NCBI GenBank assembly: GCA_032622095.1 | Contig: CP136066.1 | Span: 9,941,784 to 10,005,783, forward strand | Reading direction: 5' to 3' | DNA: 64,000 nt | DNA from: Siphonodentalium dalli | Taxonomy: Eukaryota; Mollusca; Scaphopoda; Gadilida; Siphonodentaliidae | Shown: positions 45,757 through 57,634 of the stretch, piece after piece | Layout: every line of letters begins with the position of its first letter | How positions within the stretch are numbered: the first letter of the stretch is position 1 | The notes under the pieces: model-generated | Databases searched by the model: none | Seen by the model: only the letters and a program-made list of their open reading frames with translations | Told to the model about the DNA's origin: nothing | Translations under genes and position numbers: made by a program

Positions 45757-45985
45757 GAACTTAACACTTCCATGACTGGAGCTTCCTGCAGGGAGCCCCA
45801 TACAGGTGGCAGCTTGTATTGCTGAGTGTCGTCTGCTCACGTCGGTGAGGGGCTCCATGAGGATAGTTTAACCCTTCCATAACTGGAGCTTCTTGAAATT
45901 TGGAGAAAAACCCTGTGCCAATGCATTCTCGTATACATGTTTATGTACTAGTACATGTATATGCAAGTCTCCGGGTTAAGTATTG
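45757..45985. mobile_element. Degenerate TTAA-type element relic
   Basis: ttaacacttccatgactgga, gcttcctgcagggagcccca ... gaggggctccatgaggatag, tttaacccttccataactgg, then ccctgtgccaatgcattctc. Pieces of two related palindromic MITEs. Confidence 0.5.
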
Positions 45986-46386
45986 GTAAATGTTCCCAAC
46001 CACTGCGTAATGCTAGAACACAGTTAAAACTCGTGTACTTAGCAGGAAAAAAAGACTCATAATACAGGATAAACAAACAATTTTTTATCTAAAATAATCA
46101 TGATCTGAACAAGAAAAACGTAATAAAGTGTACAGCTAATGAACCAGTACAATGTAGATAATGAGGCACTAACACCTACAAAAAAAACACCCACTTACAT
46201 GAACCGTATCGTGTTACGGCGGAGATCAAAGTTGTATAAACACTGACACCCAGGGACCAGGTGCACTGGTCTATTCTCGGACTAATGATTTATGGGTAAT
46301 TTTTTCTCTCAAAGCTGAAGAGCCACAACCTGTTTGATAGGGGTAAAGTGGGAATTTATGAGGAGTCTGGGTACATTGGTGATTAG

Positions 46387-48135
46387 CAAGCCTGAGAATA
46401 AGGTGCCTGTCATTTACAGAATGAGGTCTCCAGAGGGTGAATTTTTAGCGACACTATGCTGCATAGCAGGCTAACATCACCAAATTCACCCTCTGGGGAC
46501 CTCATTCTACATGACCTCATCTGCTATGGGAGACATAGACTCAGATTGAAGTTCCTAAATGGTGAATATTGTGATCTACACTACACCCATTGATCTTGAT
46601 TATGCCAATTTTGGGATATACTCGAGAAACTTAAAGCTAAAAAATAAATAGAATATGTGAAGAGGTTTCTATAGAAATTTGATAATTAAGAAACTTTCCA
46701 GAAGACTGAGGTCCCAGAGGGTAAATTTAGTGATACTAGACTGCTATGCGGGATACATCACTAAATTCATCCTCTGGTGACCTCATTCTGCAGATGACGG
46801 GATACATCACTAAATTCATCCTCTGGTGACCTCATTCTGCAGAGGACGGGATACATCACTAAATTCATCCTCTGGTGACCTCATTCTGCAGATGACGGGA
46901 TACATCACTAAATTCATCCTCTGGTGACCTCATTCTGCAGATGACGGGATACATCACTAAATTCATCCTCTGGTGACCTCATTCTGCAGATGACGGGATA
47001 CATCACTAAATTCATCCTCTGGTGACCTCATTCTGCATATGACGGGATACATCACTAAATTCATCCTCTGGTGACCTCATTCTGCAGATGACGGGATACA
47101 TCACTAAATTCATCCTCTGGTGACCTCATTCTGCAGATGACAGGCACCTTATTCTCAGGCATGCTGAAACGGATATCCGATTGACAACTGGCTACTGTCG
47201 ACAACTGGTTGAACTACGATAAACCGGTTAACCGCTATGTATTGCACACACGCAATGCCAACGACAAAAACAAACATATTAGGTTCTTAATCAGCACGAG
47301 ACAGATAACAGTAGGTTTTAAACACGTGTACTTTATCAATTGTGCTATAATCTTTATCACTCTGAGGAGTATAGTCGAAATTACGTGTATTAAAAATCAC
47401 AATCTGGTGCGAGATAAAAAGTCTTCTATGAATGGCAAGTTACATACATGTACATGTACAAGTAGTCTGGCTTTGGCGGCTAAACATCAAAGATGCATGG
47501 CTGCATGCCATCATCTTTGATGTTCCGATGTCCGGTGAACACGTGCACTGACGCAACTGAGTTGTCGGCAAAGATCAATGCAATCATTTCAATGGAGTAA
47601 GGCCTGGTCATTTGACATCTACTGAAGAAATGCGTAAATCAGATGTCTTGGACACTCAAATCGACGAAGAATCACATGACCTAATATTCTCCAGTCCCGC
47701 AATCGTTATGACAATAAAAAGCTGCTGCGATTTGCATATACGAAAATTTATATAGGTCATGCAATATTCTTCCCAAACGAGAACGACAAGTTGGGCAGCA
47801 GTCGTGACTGCAATGCAAACAGGTCAAGCATGATGCGTCTATTTATAAATACTGCGAGTTGTAGTTCACCTGTGTCACCTGTCAATTTGTCAACTTTGGC
47901 CATTTACTGTTCGTGTTTGGTGATTTTCATTCATTTAGTACAATCTATGTCTATGTAAACATTATGTGAATTCGCCATACAGTTAATAAACCAAATTATG
48001 ATGATATATTGGTTCATATTATGGTGTAAATAATGAGAGTAAAGTCATAGGTTGAAAATAGCGGATATCCGGTTATGATCCGGTTACACGTCACAGTTAA
48101 CCGGCTACAAAAATAGGTCAACCGTTTCAGCACTA
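46387..48135. mobile_element. Composite insertion flanked by GTGATTAG TSD
   Basis: GTGATTAG occurs at 46379-46386 and 48136-48143. The left part (to about 47155) is a long-subfamily hAT-type MITE (caagcctgagaataaggtgc ...). The right part runs from ctgaaacggatatccgattg to caaccgtttcagcacta, with inverted ends (ctgaaacgg/ccgtttcag) and subterminal ggttaaccg blocks, as in a non-autonomous hAT. The simplest reading is a hAT element whose left tip was invaded by the MITE. The 103-codon frame at 47209 has no similarity I recognise. Confidence 0.65.
46740..47150. repeat. 49-bp minisatellite amplified from a MITE arm
   Basis: About eight units of gatgacgggatacatcacta, aattcatcctctggtgacct, cattctgca. 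It is the right core of the surrounding MITE, expanded in place. Confidence 0.93.
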
Positions 48136-48176
48136 GTGATTAGGCGGGTAACGCACCCCAGGTAACATGTCATAGA

Positions 48177-48403
48177 TACAGTAATGCCCCAAATAATCGA
48201 CTCCTTAACCACAGCAGAATTTTATGGGTAACTTTTCAGGATTTAGTCGGAAATATGGCTTGTTGCCATTCTTCGGAAAGCTCTCACTGGAAATATGGCT
48301 TGTTGCCATTAATCGGCAACAAGCGATATATCCGACTAAATCCTGAAAAATTATCCATAATTCTGCTGTGGTTAAGGTGTCGATTATTTAGGGCACTACT
48401 GTA
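48177..48403. mobile_element. Palindromic TA-flanked MITE
   Basis: tacagtaatgccccaaataa ... ttagggcactactgta; the centre carries a duplicated ggaaatatggcttgttgcca. Confidence 0.85.
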
Positions 48404-48828
48404 TTCCACCTGCGAATCAGTGTGAATGAGGTTTTTTAGGTAATATTTCAAATCAAATCGGAATATAGCACAAGATTCTGAATCGCATCGAATCTCAAAT
48501 CAAATTGACCAAATCAGTGTGAAAATATGAGAGAAAACTGTTAAATAGCATCATTTACAGCTGAGTTGGGTGTTAAAATGTGGTTGTTTTGTGTATAGGG
48601 TATAAAGAAATAACATGTTATATGCATGTGCGTTAAAAAAGTTAAAAAAAGTTTCAGTAACATGATTGTCCTATACCAGCAGTTTAAGATAAAGATGAGA
48701 TGAGGTACATGCAGTAGTTGGGTTTGACCAATTTTGTAATTCAGAACGTATGGTATGCGTAGGCCGCGAGGTATCAAAAGGGTTAATTTTGAAATTTAGA
48801 GTTATGTACATGAGTAAGAAGGTGTACA

Positions 48829-48880
48829 CTCCCATAATTCTGCTGTGGTTAAGGAGTCGATTATTTAGGGCATTACTGTA
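48829..48880. mobile_element. Palindromic TA-flanked MITE, right-end fragment
   Basis: cccataattctgctgtggtt, aaggagtcgattatttaggg, cattactgta. Confidence 0.85.
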
Positions 48881-48928
48881 GAACCACTGCCCAAATGAAC
48901 ATGTAAGGGATGTCAGATTCGAACACCA

Positions 48929-48951
48929 CACCCCCCCCCCCCCCCCCCCCT
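48929..48951. repeat. Poly(C) run
   Basis: About 22 consecutive C (G on the gene's sense strand), preceded by cacacc. Length unreliable in sequencing. Confidence 0.9.
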
Positions 48952-49149
48952 CCACACTGGATTACTCTATAAATATTCAGAGTCAGTCAGAATGGCATGT
49001 GAATCAATAACTTCAGACTAAAATCCAGATCCAATTCCGGCAATTAGAAGCAACCATCATGTTGAGATGACATTGATAGTCGCCAAGGAGATATCAGGAT
49101 TGATACAATTCATCAAGAAATGAAGTAATGTTTTCTGGAGTCAGCAAAG

Positions 49150-49445
49150 ATAGTGGAGAATTTATGTGTTTAATAGGGTTTATTTGTGATAGCATCACAT
49201 CAAACCATTATATAATGGCTCCCATGAGCCTATCATTATATACTGGTGGAGCTATTAGTTCCTGATGTATCAATGTCTCAGACAGACAGGGATGTGGCCC
49301 GGGGAGGAGGGAGGTGAGGCGTCAGAGATAGTCGAGGAATTTATGTGTTTAATAGCGTTTATTTGTGATAGCATCACATCAAACCATTATATAATGGATC
49401 CTATCTTCCTGATGTATACACATCTCAGACAGACAGGGATGTGAC
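49150..49445. repeat. ~175-bp imperfect tandem duplication
   Basis: gaatttatgtgtttaatagg, gtttatttgtgatagcatca, catcaaaccattatataatg recurs about 176 bp later, followed each time by tctcagacagacagggatgt. Confidence 0.8.
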
Positions 49446-49937
49446 CAGTGGATGGGGAGGGGGAGGCGTTAGAGAGCACCCAAACTTTAGAAACCCAAAT
49501 GTCCCCAAATTATTTCCAGTGCAGTCCTTCCCGCGAGGAAAAAACAGTGAGAGCACTTATTAGCCCTCGCAATTCAGAAGACGGGTGTAATTGCGGCCAT
49601 AATATAATTGTATGTTGGGTTTATATATAATATTATAAAACAAAATGTAATTGTGGGATACACCTACATGTATGTCCAGTTACACTTCCACATGCCCATA
49701 ATTTAACTGAGATGTGAAAGGTTCTAAATATACCTTCAAATAGTTCAATATTAATCAACGATTACAGTGACTATAGACATTTTGACAATATAGAGACGAG
49801 TGCAAAATTTAGCACCCATGATTTAAAAATTGCGAGTGCATACGGGTGTGAGAGCAATTGCTCCCGTCTCCTGGGAAGGACTGCCAGTGTACATGTACAG
49901 TATTTAGTCAACCTGATTTTTCCACTTTTTTAACGTA

Positions 49938-50105
49938 ATGTTCCACAAAATAGTAATTAAATCATAATTCTGCACACAAAATAGTACTTAAAATAATAAT
50001 TATGCACAAAATAGTAAGTAAATCATAATTATGCAAAAAAATAGTATGTAAATCATAATTACCGGTATGCACAAAATAGTAAGTAAATCATAATTCTGTA
50101 GTTGC
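49938..50105. repeat. ~30-bp A/T-rich tandem repeat
   Basis: Five imperfect units of cacaaaatagtaagtaaatc with ataattatg. Confidence 0.8.
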
Positions 50106-50246
50106 AATATAGACTAGAGACTTTTCTAAGTTTACATTGTTCAATAATAAATATTAAATGTACCGGTATGTCATCTCAAATTATATGGGGATATCCTCAC
50201 CCTGAACAAGCCTGAGTTTAGTGTGCTTGTCATTTGCACCCAGAAT

Positions 50247-50675
50247 ATACAGTATTCAGTATTGCGCCAATTAATCGACTCCTTAACCACAGAGGAATTA
50301 TGGGTAACTTTTCAGGATTTAGTCGGAAATATGGCTTGTTACCATTCATCGGAAAGCGCTCCCCGAGCCATATTTCCAACTAAATCCTGAAAAGTTGCCC
50401 ATAATTCTGCTGTGGTTAACCATTTGAGTGCCAGGTCGATTTTTGTATCAACCCATATACCCTGTGCCAATGCATTCTCTTATATATGCGAGTCGACCAT
50501 AGGTCGCCTCGCATATATAAGAGAATGCATTGACCTATAATATTATTTTTTTTTTTTACAATTTTAATAATTTATTCTTATATTCTTTAAACAGACTTAT
50601 TTCATAGGTTTAGGGCCGATGAGATCGGCCCCTGGCACTCAAAGGGTTAAGGAGTCGATTACAGTGTACCGGTAA
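50247..50675. mobile_element. Palindromic TA-flanked MITE split by a TTAA element
   Basis: Left part tacagtattcagtattgcgc ... ataattctgctgtgg, right part ggagtcgattacagtgta, separated by the element at 50416-50650. The right end is truncated. Confidence 0.82.
50416..50650. mobile_element. TTAA-flanked MITE, CCATTTGAGTGCCAGG ends, nested
   Basis: TTAA + ccatttgagtgccaggtcga ... cggcccctggcactcaaagg + g + TTAA. Inserted at the TTAA of ctgtggTTAAggagtcg in the host MITE. Contains one palindromic core. A second copy, left-truncated, is at 62283-62598. Confidence 0.85.
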
Positions 50676-50995
50676 TTAGTTGTCTCCTAAATTCTCTGGA
50701 TTATTCCCTCCCTATTCTCAAGAATAAATTCTAGATTGATCACTTCAGCCACCATCCCCTTCACCCCAAAATAGGAGCCCCAATTCATTAAAACTTTGAT
50801 TCTTGAAATGGGTTCTACAATTGCCATACATGTACCCAATTATACACAATAAATTAAGACCATAATATTGCACTTTGCATTGGTCATATAACCATGTTGT
50901 CACCAAATCCTCCAACAAGAATTAGCAACCCCAGCTACAAATAATTGTGCACAAATCAATGTCAGAATTCTGCATGACAACAGCTATCATCACCC

Positions 50996-51645
50996 ATCAT
51001 CGACTCGCATATATAAGAGAATGCATTGTCACAGGGTAAAAAAATTCCGACTTACGACTGGATTTGATATGGCGGGTCACATATATTATATTGTTATGCG
51101 TTTGTACATTTTGAATGCATGGTACTCATCAACCTTGAAACAACGTGATTCCCCACCGTGATTAAGGTACAAACGCATAACAATATAATATATGTGACCC
51201 GCCATATCAAATCCAGTCGTAAGTCGGAATTTTTTTACCCTGTGCCAATGCATTCTCTTATATATGCGAGTCGACCATAGGTCGCCTCGCATATATAAGA
51301 GAATGCATTGGCCTAACAATTTTAATAATTTTTTCTTGTATTCTTTAACAATTTTATAATTTCACCCATACAGAGCCACAGACAAACATGAGCAGACGAC
51401 ACTCTTCTATATGCTTCTATATATGTGTGGGGCTCCCTGCAGGGTAATGGATGGTTTTTATTTTATGTCCTAAAAATTGTAAGAAACATTTATTTTAAAA
51501 AAATGATAAATAATTGTTAGGCCAATGGATTCTCTTATATATGCGAGGCGACCTATGGTCGACTCGCATATATAAGAGAATGCATTGGCACAGGGTAAAA
51601 CAATCCCGACTTACGACTGGATTTGATATGGCGGGTCACATATGA
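50996..51645. mobile_element. GTGACCCGCCATATC-end MITE: complete copy plus an inverted end
   Basis: A right end (cgactcgcatatataagaga ... ggatttgatatggcgggtca, catat) is followed by a unique 100-bp spacer and then a full copy from atgtgacccgccatatcaaa to tttgatatggcgggtcacat. tattatattgttatgcgttt next to the first end is inverted next to the second, so the two copies face each other across a palindrome. The full copy holds two palindromic cores. Confidence 0.75.
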
Positions 51646-51719
51646 TGAACTGACACAAATCATAGCATTTAGACTGTTACCAGCATATTATATTTAAAAC
51701 AAGTTCATACCATAATTGT

Positions 51720-52170
51720 TTGGAAATAATAAGGTCGATTGTATTCCACATGTAAAATTATAGACTCAGAATATTGGCATTTTCAAATAATTAAAGTCTG
51801 CCTCACAGCATCTAAATTAACTCCGCACTATTACATGACCAACTGGTCCATTAACCAATCAAAACGGATCCATCAAGTGTCGGATCCATCAAGTGTCCAA
51901 CGCAGTGGCAGAGGGCATAACTCTAGGGTCGATTGTATTCTACATGTAAAATGGTAGACTCAGAATATTGGCATAATCAGACAATTAATGTGTGTATATA
52001 GAGCATCTACATTGTACATTTAATTTAACCTCATACTATTACATCACCGAATATTAGGGCCAACTGGTATGCTATTAAACCAATCGACTTGGATCCATCA
52101 AGTGTCAACGCAGTGGCAGGGGGCATAACTCTACTGTCGATCATGTAAAAATGAAGACAAATTAGAATAT
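51720..52170. repeat. Three ~190-bp imperfect tandem modules
   Basis: Each has ggtcgattgtattccacatg/aaaatggtagactcagaata, ttggcat, gacaattaatg, and ggatccatcaagtgtc with cgcagtggcagagggcataa. A decayed satellite-like or dispersed repeat. Confidence 0.6.
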
Positions 52171-52443
52171 TGGCATAATCTGACAATTTATGGATGTCTT
52201 ACAGCATCTGAATTAACCTCGCCCTATTCCATCATAAATATTCTGACCAACTTGTCTGCATCCAAAGCATAGGGGAATTTACCAACAGCTAAACACCCGA
52301 TTGCCTACATTAAACTCCACGAAGATGAGCCCGCCAGGTTATAAGTGAAATCCCTCGAGATGAGCCTGCTCCATCAACGGTGAAATCCAGCGAGACATAT
52401 CCCAATAGCCTCATGTCTGAGTGATCCATCTTCATCACCGTGG

Positions 52444-52702
52444 CAAGCCTTGAAATAGGGTGTCTGTCATTTGCAGAATGAGGTCCCCAGAGGGTGAATT
52501 TAGTGATGCTACCCCACATAGCAGGCTAGCATCACCAAATTCACACTCTGGGGACCTCATTCTGCTTACACCTCAGCAGAATGAGGTTCCCAGAGGGTGA
52601 ATTTGATGATGCTAGCCCGCTATGCGGGGTAGCAACACTAAATTCACCCTCTGGGGACCTCATTCTGCAAATGACAGACACCCTACAGTATTTCAAGGCT
52701 TG
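52444..52702. mobile_element. hAT-type MITE, two-core form
   Basis: caagccttgaaatagggtgt ... cctacagtatttcaaggctt. Flanks ttcatcaccgtgg and ttcataaccgtgg form a 13-bp near-identical direct repeat. Confidence 0.88.
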
Positions 52703-52733
52703 TTCATAACCGTGGTGACATGTTCCTCTAGCA

Positions 52734-53175
52734 AGCCTGCAAATAATGTCTGTCATTTGCAGAATGAGGTCCCCGAGAGTGAATTTAGTGACGCTATCCA
52801 GCACAGCAGGCTAGCATCACCAAATTCAGCCTCTGGGAACCTCAATCTGCTGAGGCCTCAACTGGGAGACCTAGGATCAGATTTAAGTTCCCCAGTTGAA
52901 TTTGGCGATGTTCACCCATTAGTCACCTCGATTATGCAATTTATATTCTGCAAAATTAGTGCAAATTAGGGGATATGCCAGTAGAAACTGAACTGAAGGT
53001 TAATGTTAATATGAGAGTACAAGTATAGATACTTCCCAGAAGATGAGGCCCAAGCAGAACATCCCCAGAGGGTGAATTTGGTGATGCTAACCTGCTGTGT
53101 GGGATAGCGTCACTAAATTCACCCTCTGTGGACCTCATTCTGCAAATGACAGACATACTATTGCCCACTAGCTTC
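52734..53175. mobile_element. hAT-type MITE, body-containing copy
   Basis: caagcctgcaaataatgtct ... atgacagacatactattgcc; body ttaagttccccagttgaatt, two cores. Right terminus diverged. Confidence 0.82.
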
Positions 53176-53295
53176 AAGTCTGACCAGTATGCATTAATAT
53201 GCCCCAGCCTTTTCCCCATCAGGCGGAATTGCATTAGATCCCCTCGTGGCATGTCCCAGTAGCTCCATGCATTTTGATGACCTTTTATGTAAATC

Positions 53296-53736
53296 CAAGC
53301 CTTGAAATAGAGTCTGTCATTTGCAGAATGAGGTCCCCAGAGGGTTAATTTAGTGACACTACCCACACAGAGAGCTAGGATCACTAAATTCATCCCATGG
53401 AAACCTCATTCTGCTTTGGCCTCATATTCTGGGAAGTATCTATATTCTCAAATTAACATTGTTGTTTATAGTCACTTTTTCCATTCTGTTCAGTTTCTAT
53501 ATCCCCTAATTTGCAGAAGATAAGATGAATAATCGAGGTGACTAATGGGTGAATATCACCAGCTTCAACTGGGGAACTTCAATCCAATCCTTAAGGTCTC
53601 CCATAGAAGTTGAGTCCTCAGCAGAATGAGGTCCCCTCGTGAATTTGGCGATGTTTGCCCGCTGTGCAGGATAGCATCACTAAATTCACCCTCTGGGGAC
53701 CTCATTCTGCAAATGACAGACACTCTATTTCAAGGC
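53296..53736. mobile_element. hAT-type MITE, body-containing full-length copy
   Basis: caagccttgaaatagagtct ... cactctatttcaaggcttg with both cores and the body in the opposite orientation to the copy at 52734. No clear target duplication. Confidence 0.85.
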
Positions 53737-53739
53737 TTG

Positions 53740-54415
53740 TATAAACAATAATCATAATTCTTTATTATCTAGAGGGACCAATCAATGATACTCAGACCTA
53801 ATGGGAAGTGGTTACTCTTGGGCTCCAAATAAACATGCATGCACGTTTATTATTTTCGTGGGAAATTTACCCCCTGCACCAGCTGCATGCACAGTGCTTA
53901 TTTTGGTCTGCACGTTTATTAATGTTGAGGCTATGAAAATTCAAATTAGCACAAACTCAAGATTTCTATATGATTCTGATATCAAAATGGTGAGCTTATA
54001 GCTTATACATGTACATATTCATGAACATTTAAATATTGAAAAAACACCACATGACACATAGTATGTTGATTCCTATAATTGACCTAAGTACTATAAAAAT
54101 AATTTGTTTAACCACAGTTAATGAGTTATGTTGATGTTTTGCTCAGAGTCCGCGGCCCTGCACTTTTATTAACTTTCAATGGAATTTCTCCCTGCACTAT
54201 TATTTGGGCCTGCACTTTTATTTGGAGCCCGAGAGTAGATGCCGTTATACATGTAATGTAGGTATATATGTAGGGGTTGTGCTGTAACTTGCCAAATTTG
54301 CCAATGCCAAAATTAATTCACATTTGGCAAAATATAATTTGTTTGACAAAAGTTTTGGCAAGTCACTTTTTTATTCCTCAAGAAAGTTTAAAAAATAATG
54401 GTCAAGCAACACCAA
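53740..54415. other. Intron 1 sequence, nothing recognised
   Basis: Two similar stretches (tgcatgcacgtttattattt and tgcacttttattaactttca with aatttctccctgcac) suggest an old duplication. No exon. Confidence 0.4.
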
Positions 54416-54419
54416 TCAT

Positions 54420-54550
54420 CAAGCCTTGGCAGAATGAGGTTCACAGAGGGTGAAATTGGTGATGCTAGCCCGCTGTGCGAGATAGCATCACTAAATTCAC
54501 CCTCTGGGAACCTCATTCTGCAAATGACAGGCTCATTATTTCAAGGCTTG
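54420..54550. mobile_element. hAT-type MITE, single-core copy (131 bp) with 8-bp TSD
   Basis: caagccttggcagaatgagg ... attatttcaaggcttg flanked by CCAATCAT on both sides. The left TIR has lost the gaaatagtgtgtctgtcatt segment. Confidence 0.88.
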
Positions 54551-55012
54551 CCAATCATTCAGGAACCTCTTACAATACAAATGTTTTCTAAGGAACAGTT
54601 AAGACCTCTATCAAGATGCAGTTAATCTGATAGCATTATTATCAATGTAGGGATTATTTATGTAGTATTTATTGTGATTGTGTTTACATACATATAGCTA
54701 TTCTTCTTCGTTTTGATATGCCCTTCTTATGAAGCAACCATTCTACAGTTTTATTGTTTGCGATTATTGGTTTATTGTGTATAGGTACTGTAGGCAACAT
54801 ACATGTACAGTTCATGTTGTATTTCCCAGTGCATGTGTACATGTATTTTAATTTTGGCCTAATTAAACCCCCAGATCATTTTTTATGCCATATTATATAC
54901 CATTTGAAAGAGGAAGCCCAAAAACACTGTATTATCAACTTATTCGGGGTAATACACTGTGAACATTTTGTTTTTGTTGAGATTCCGACGTGTGTTCTGT
55001 GCTCAAGTTTCA

Positions 55013-55070
55013 TTATTTTCAATGGAAGGGAATAACTTAAGATATAGAGTTATTCCCCTTCCATTGAAAA
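55013..55070. repeat. Short hairpin, 24-bp arms
   Basis: attttcaatggaagggaata, actt pairs with agttattccccttccattga, aaat across a 9-bp loop, with one bulge. Function unknown. Confidence 0.8.
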
Positions 55071-55259
55071 TAAATTTTTAGTTTGAATTCTGTTGCATTC
55101 TGGGAGCCATAACGGGGGAAATGTTTTCGGTGGGCACCTTCTGAGACACAGACGTTCCAAATGGTGATGAATTATGGTATTTTAATCATATTTCATGGCA
55201 TAGATTGTTATTAAAACCGTATATCAAGGCACTATAAAAACTAACTGGTGACTCGAAAA

Positions 55260-55565
55260 TTAAATGGGCTTTAAAGTGATGTAAAACACTCCTGTAGAGT
55301 GATCAATTAGAACTTATATAAGAATCTTGCTCAAAGTAGTTATTTGTTACGAATCGATAAACACGGTCATTCTAATTATTGATCAAATGCAATGACTCTC
55401 GGTGGCGAAATCATTTGTCTTAGATTATCGCCGATAGTTGCGTCCCGAATCGAGATGTAAATATTTACAATTCAGCGTAGTTCAGACGATGTTTTCTGCG
55501 ACGTGGTACGGTCGATTTCTTTGAAATTTTTGGCAATGTTAGTACAAATGATTTCAGTATAACAA
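55260..55565. mobile_element. Dispersed repeat K, copy 2 (no array)
   Basis: aaagtgatgtaaaacactcc, tgtagagtgatcaattagaa ... tagttcagacgatgttttct, gtcgatttctttgaaatttt. Only one copy of the 35-bp end, so it shows the unexpanded state of the 43320 array. Confidence 0.78.
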
Positions 55566-56848
55566 CAAGTGTAATATACATGTACCTGTACTGGTTGGGT
55601 TTTTGTGAGCTTGAGAAATAATTAATTAATTTCACAACTTAAAACGGACATGGCTCATTTGAGCTTTCAAATTTTGTCTACGTACATTGTACATGTAATT
55701 TGGAAAGAGGTATAAAATAGGTTGACAAATACACAAAATATTAATATACCAGAGTCATATGCTTTGATAAATACTTACTATGGTCAAGGCCATCTTCCAG
55801 CTGTTTTAAATTTTTTGCACATAAGTGAAACAAACGCTCTTTATTTCTACCATATCAGGAATAGACTAACACAGAGCACTCTTTCTATTTCATGAGGTGC
55901 ACTTGGCTGTTGTTTGTTTGGGACCCTTGTACAACCTTGTACTTTTTATGACTGCAATAAGTCATTCTGGGACATACATGTACATGTATAATGCCAGTGG
56001 AAAGGCAGTTCAAGTATTTATTATACGCTCAACAATAGATTTTAGAAGAAGTCGCAAACATAATAACCGTTATCCATCGCTAGAAGTGAAGATATAGAAA
56101 ATTACACTTTCATTGTAGCTTTAAAGTTACGGGCGTCTATGACGTACTAGTACCCGTAACTGAATTTCTTGAATAGGTATCATCAAGTTATAAAATGTTA
56201 ACCATATATACAAGTAGTAGAATTAGTATAATTATGTTATGGAGTATTAGATTTGAATGTGACCTGGTTATAATTGATTTTATGCACAGCACGCATAAAA
56301 TAAAAAGTAAATCTAGTGTTTTTGAAAATTACTACCAGTTGCATCTCATTCGCGACCATGAGAACTGTTTATTTTCTGATCGTGCAATCGACATTTGTCT
56401 CAGTCAGTCATGAGTTAAATTTTTATATCCACTAAACAACACTAGTATCCTCTATTTATCGACCTATTTCAGTACCAGGAAAAATCCAATAGCAAATATT
56501 ATTTGGTGTATTTTTGAGTTCAAACCACCATGTGGTTTTAATAGTTTCATATTGTCTAAAATTATCACGAAATAAAATGGGTAAGAGAGGGGAAGTCATT
56601 ATAAGCCTTAGAAACAATAAATTAATTTCCACAGCCTAATTGCTGCCAATTGTTTAACAACAGATCTATATTGCCTGAAGGAATAGGTGTCACAGAATGT
56701 CTATCATACTAATACATGGAGGATTGTTAGCATAACAACACAAGAGGGTTTATTGTAGTCCAATGATAACCAGGAGTAATAGTCTTCAGTGGCATAATAA
56801 CTAGGTATTAATGCTGGAATGCTATTCATTCTGTACAATGCTGGTGGC
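55566..56848. other. Intron 1 sequence, nothing recognised
   Basis: AT-rich; no exon, array or element identified. Frames of 66-72 codons look random. Confidence 0.45.
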
Positions 56849-56849
56849 C

Positions 56850-57066
56850 TACAGTAATGCCCCAAATAATCAACTCCTTAACCACAGCAGAATTATGGGT
56901 AACTTTTCAGGATTTAGTCGGAAATATGGCTTGTTGCCATTCATCGGAAAGCTCTCACTGAGAGCTTTCCGATGAATGGCAACAAGCCATAATTCCGACT
57001 AAATCCTGTAAAGTTACCCATAATTCTGCTGTTGTTAAGGAGTCGATTATTTAGGGCATTACTGTA
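56850..57066. mobile_element. Palindromic TA-flanked MITE, near-perfect copy
   Basis: tacagtaatgccccaaataa ... ttagggcattactgta; arms of about 105 bp differ at only a few positions. Confidence 0.92.
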
Positions 57067-57121
57067 CTGAGGGGTATCTCTGTCTGTTGTGTTAAATCCT
57101 CCCATTCATAATGAAAGGCAC

Positions 57122-57544
57122 CAAGCCTGAGTATATGCTGCCTGTCATTTGCAGAATGAGGTCCCCAGAGGGAGAATTTAGTGATGCTATCCCGCACAGT
57201 GGGCTAGCTTCACCAAATTCACCCTCTGGGGACCTCATTCTGCATGGCTTTATCTGCTATGGGAGACTCAGATTGAAGTTCCCAAATGGTGAATATTGTG
57301 ATGTATACCCATTGGGAACCTTGATTATGCAATGTGTTATCGGCCAATTTTGGGAAAAAGAAAAACTAAACTGAAAAAGAAATAAAATCTATGTGAAGAA
57401 GTTTCTATAGAAATTAGATAAAAAAGAAAATTTCCAGAGAAGGTGAGATCTAAGCATAATGAGGTCCCCAGAGGGTGAATTTAGTGATGCTTGCCCGCTG
57501 GGGACCTCATTCTGCAAAGGACAGGCATACTAAACTCAGACTTG
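57122..57544. mobile_element. hAT-type MITE, long subfamily, with perfect 8-bp TSD
   Basis: caagcctgagtatatgctgc ... catactaaactcagacttg flanked by AAAGGCAC on both sides. Best reference copy of the long subfamily (body aagttcccaaatggtgaata). Confidence 0.92.
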
Positions 57545-57634
57545 AAAGGCACTGTATACATGTAGCACACATGAATTTGGTGGGAATTATTACTTAGCCA
57601 GAGGCAGTCTGAGTTAATTAACCCTTTATATACA

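Noticed and set aside
47209-47520. 103-codon frame in the composite element
   Set aside because: No recognisable domain and no splice context; lies in a non-autonomous element.
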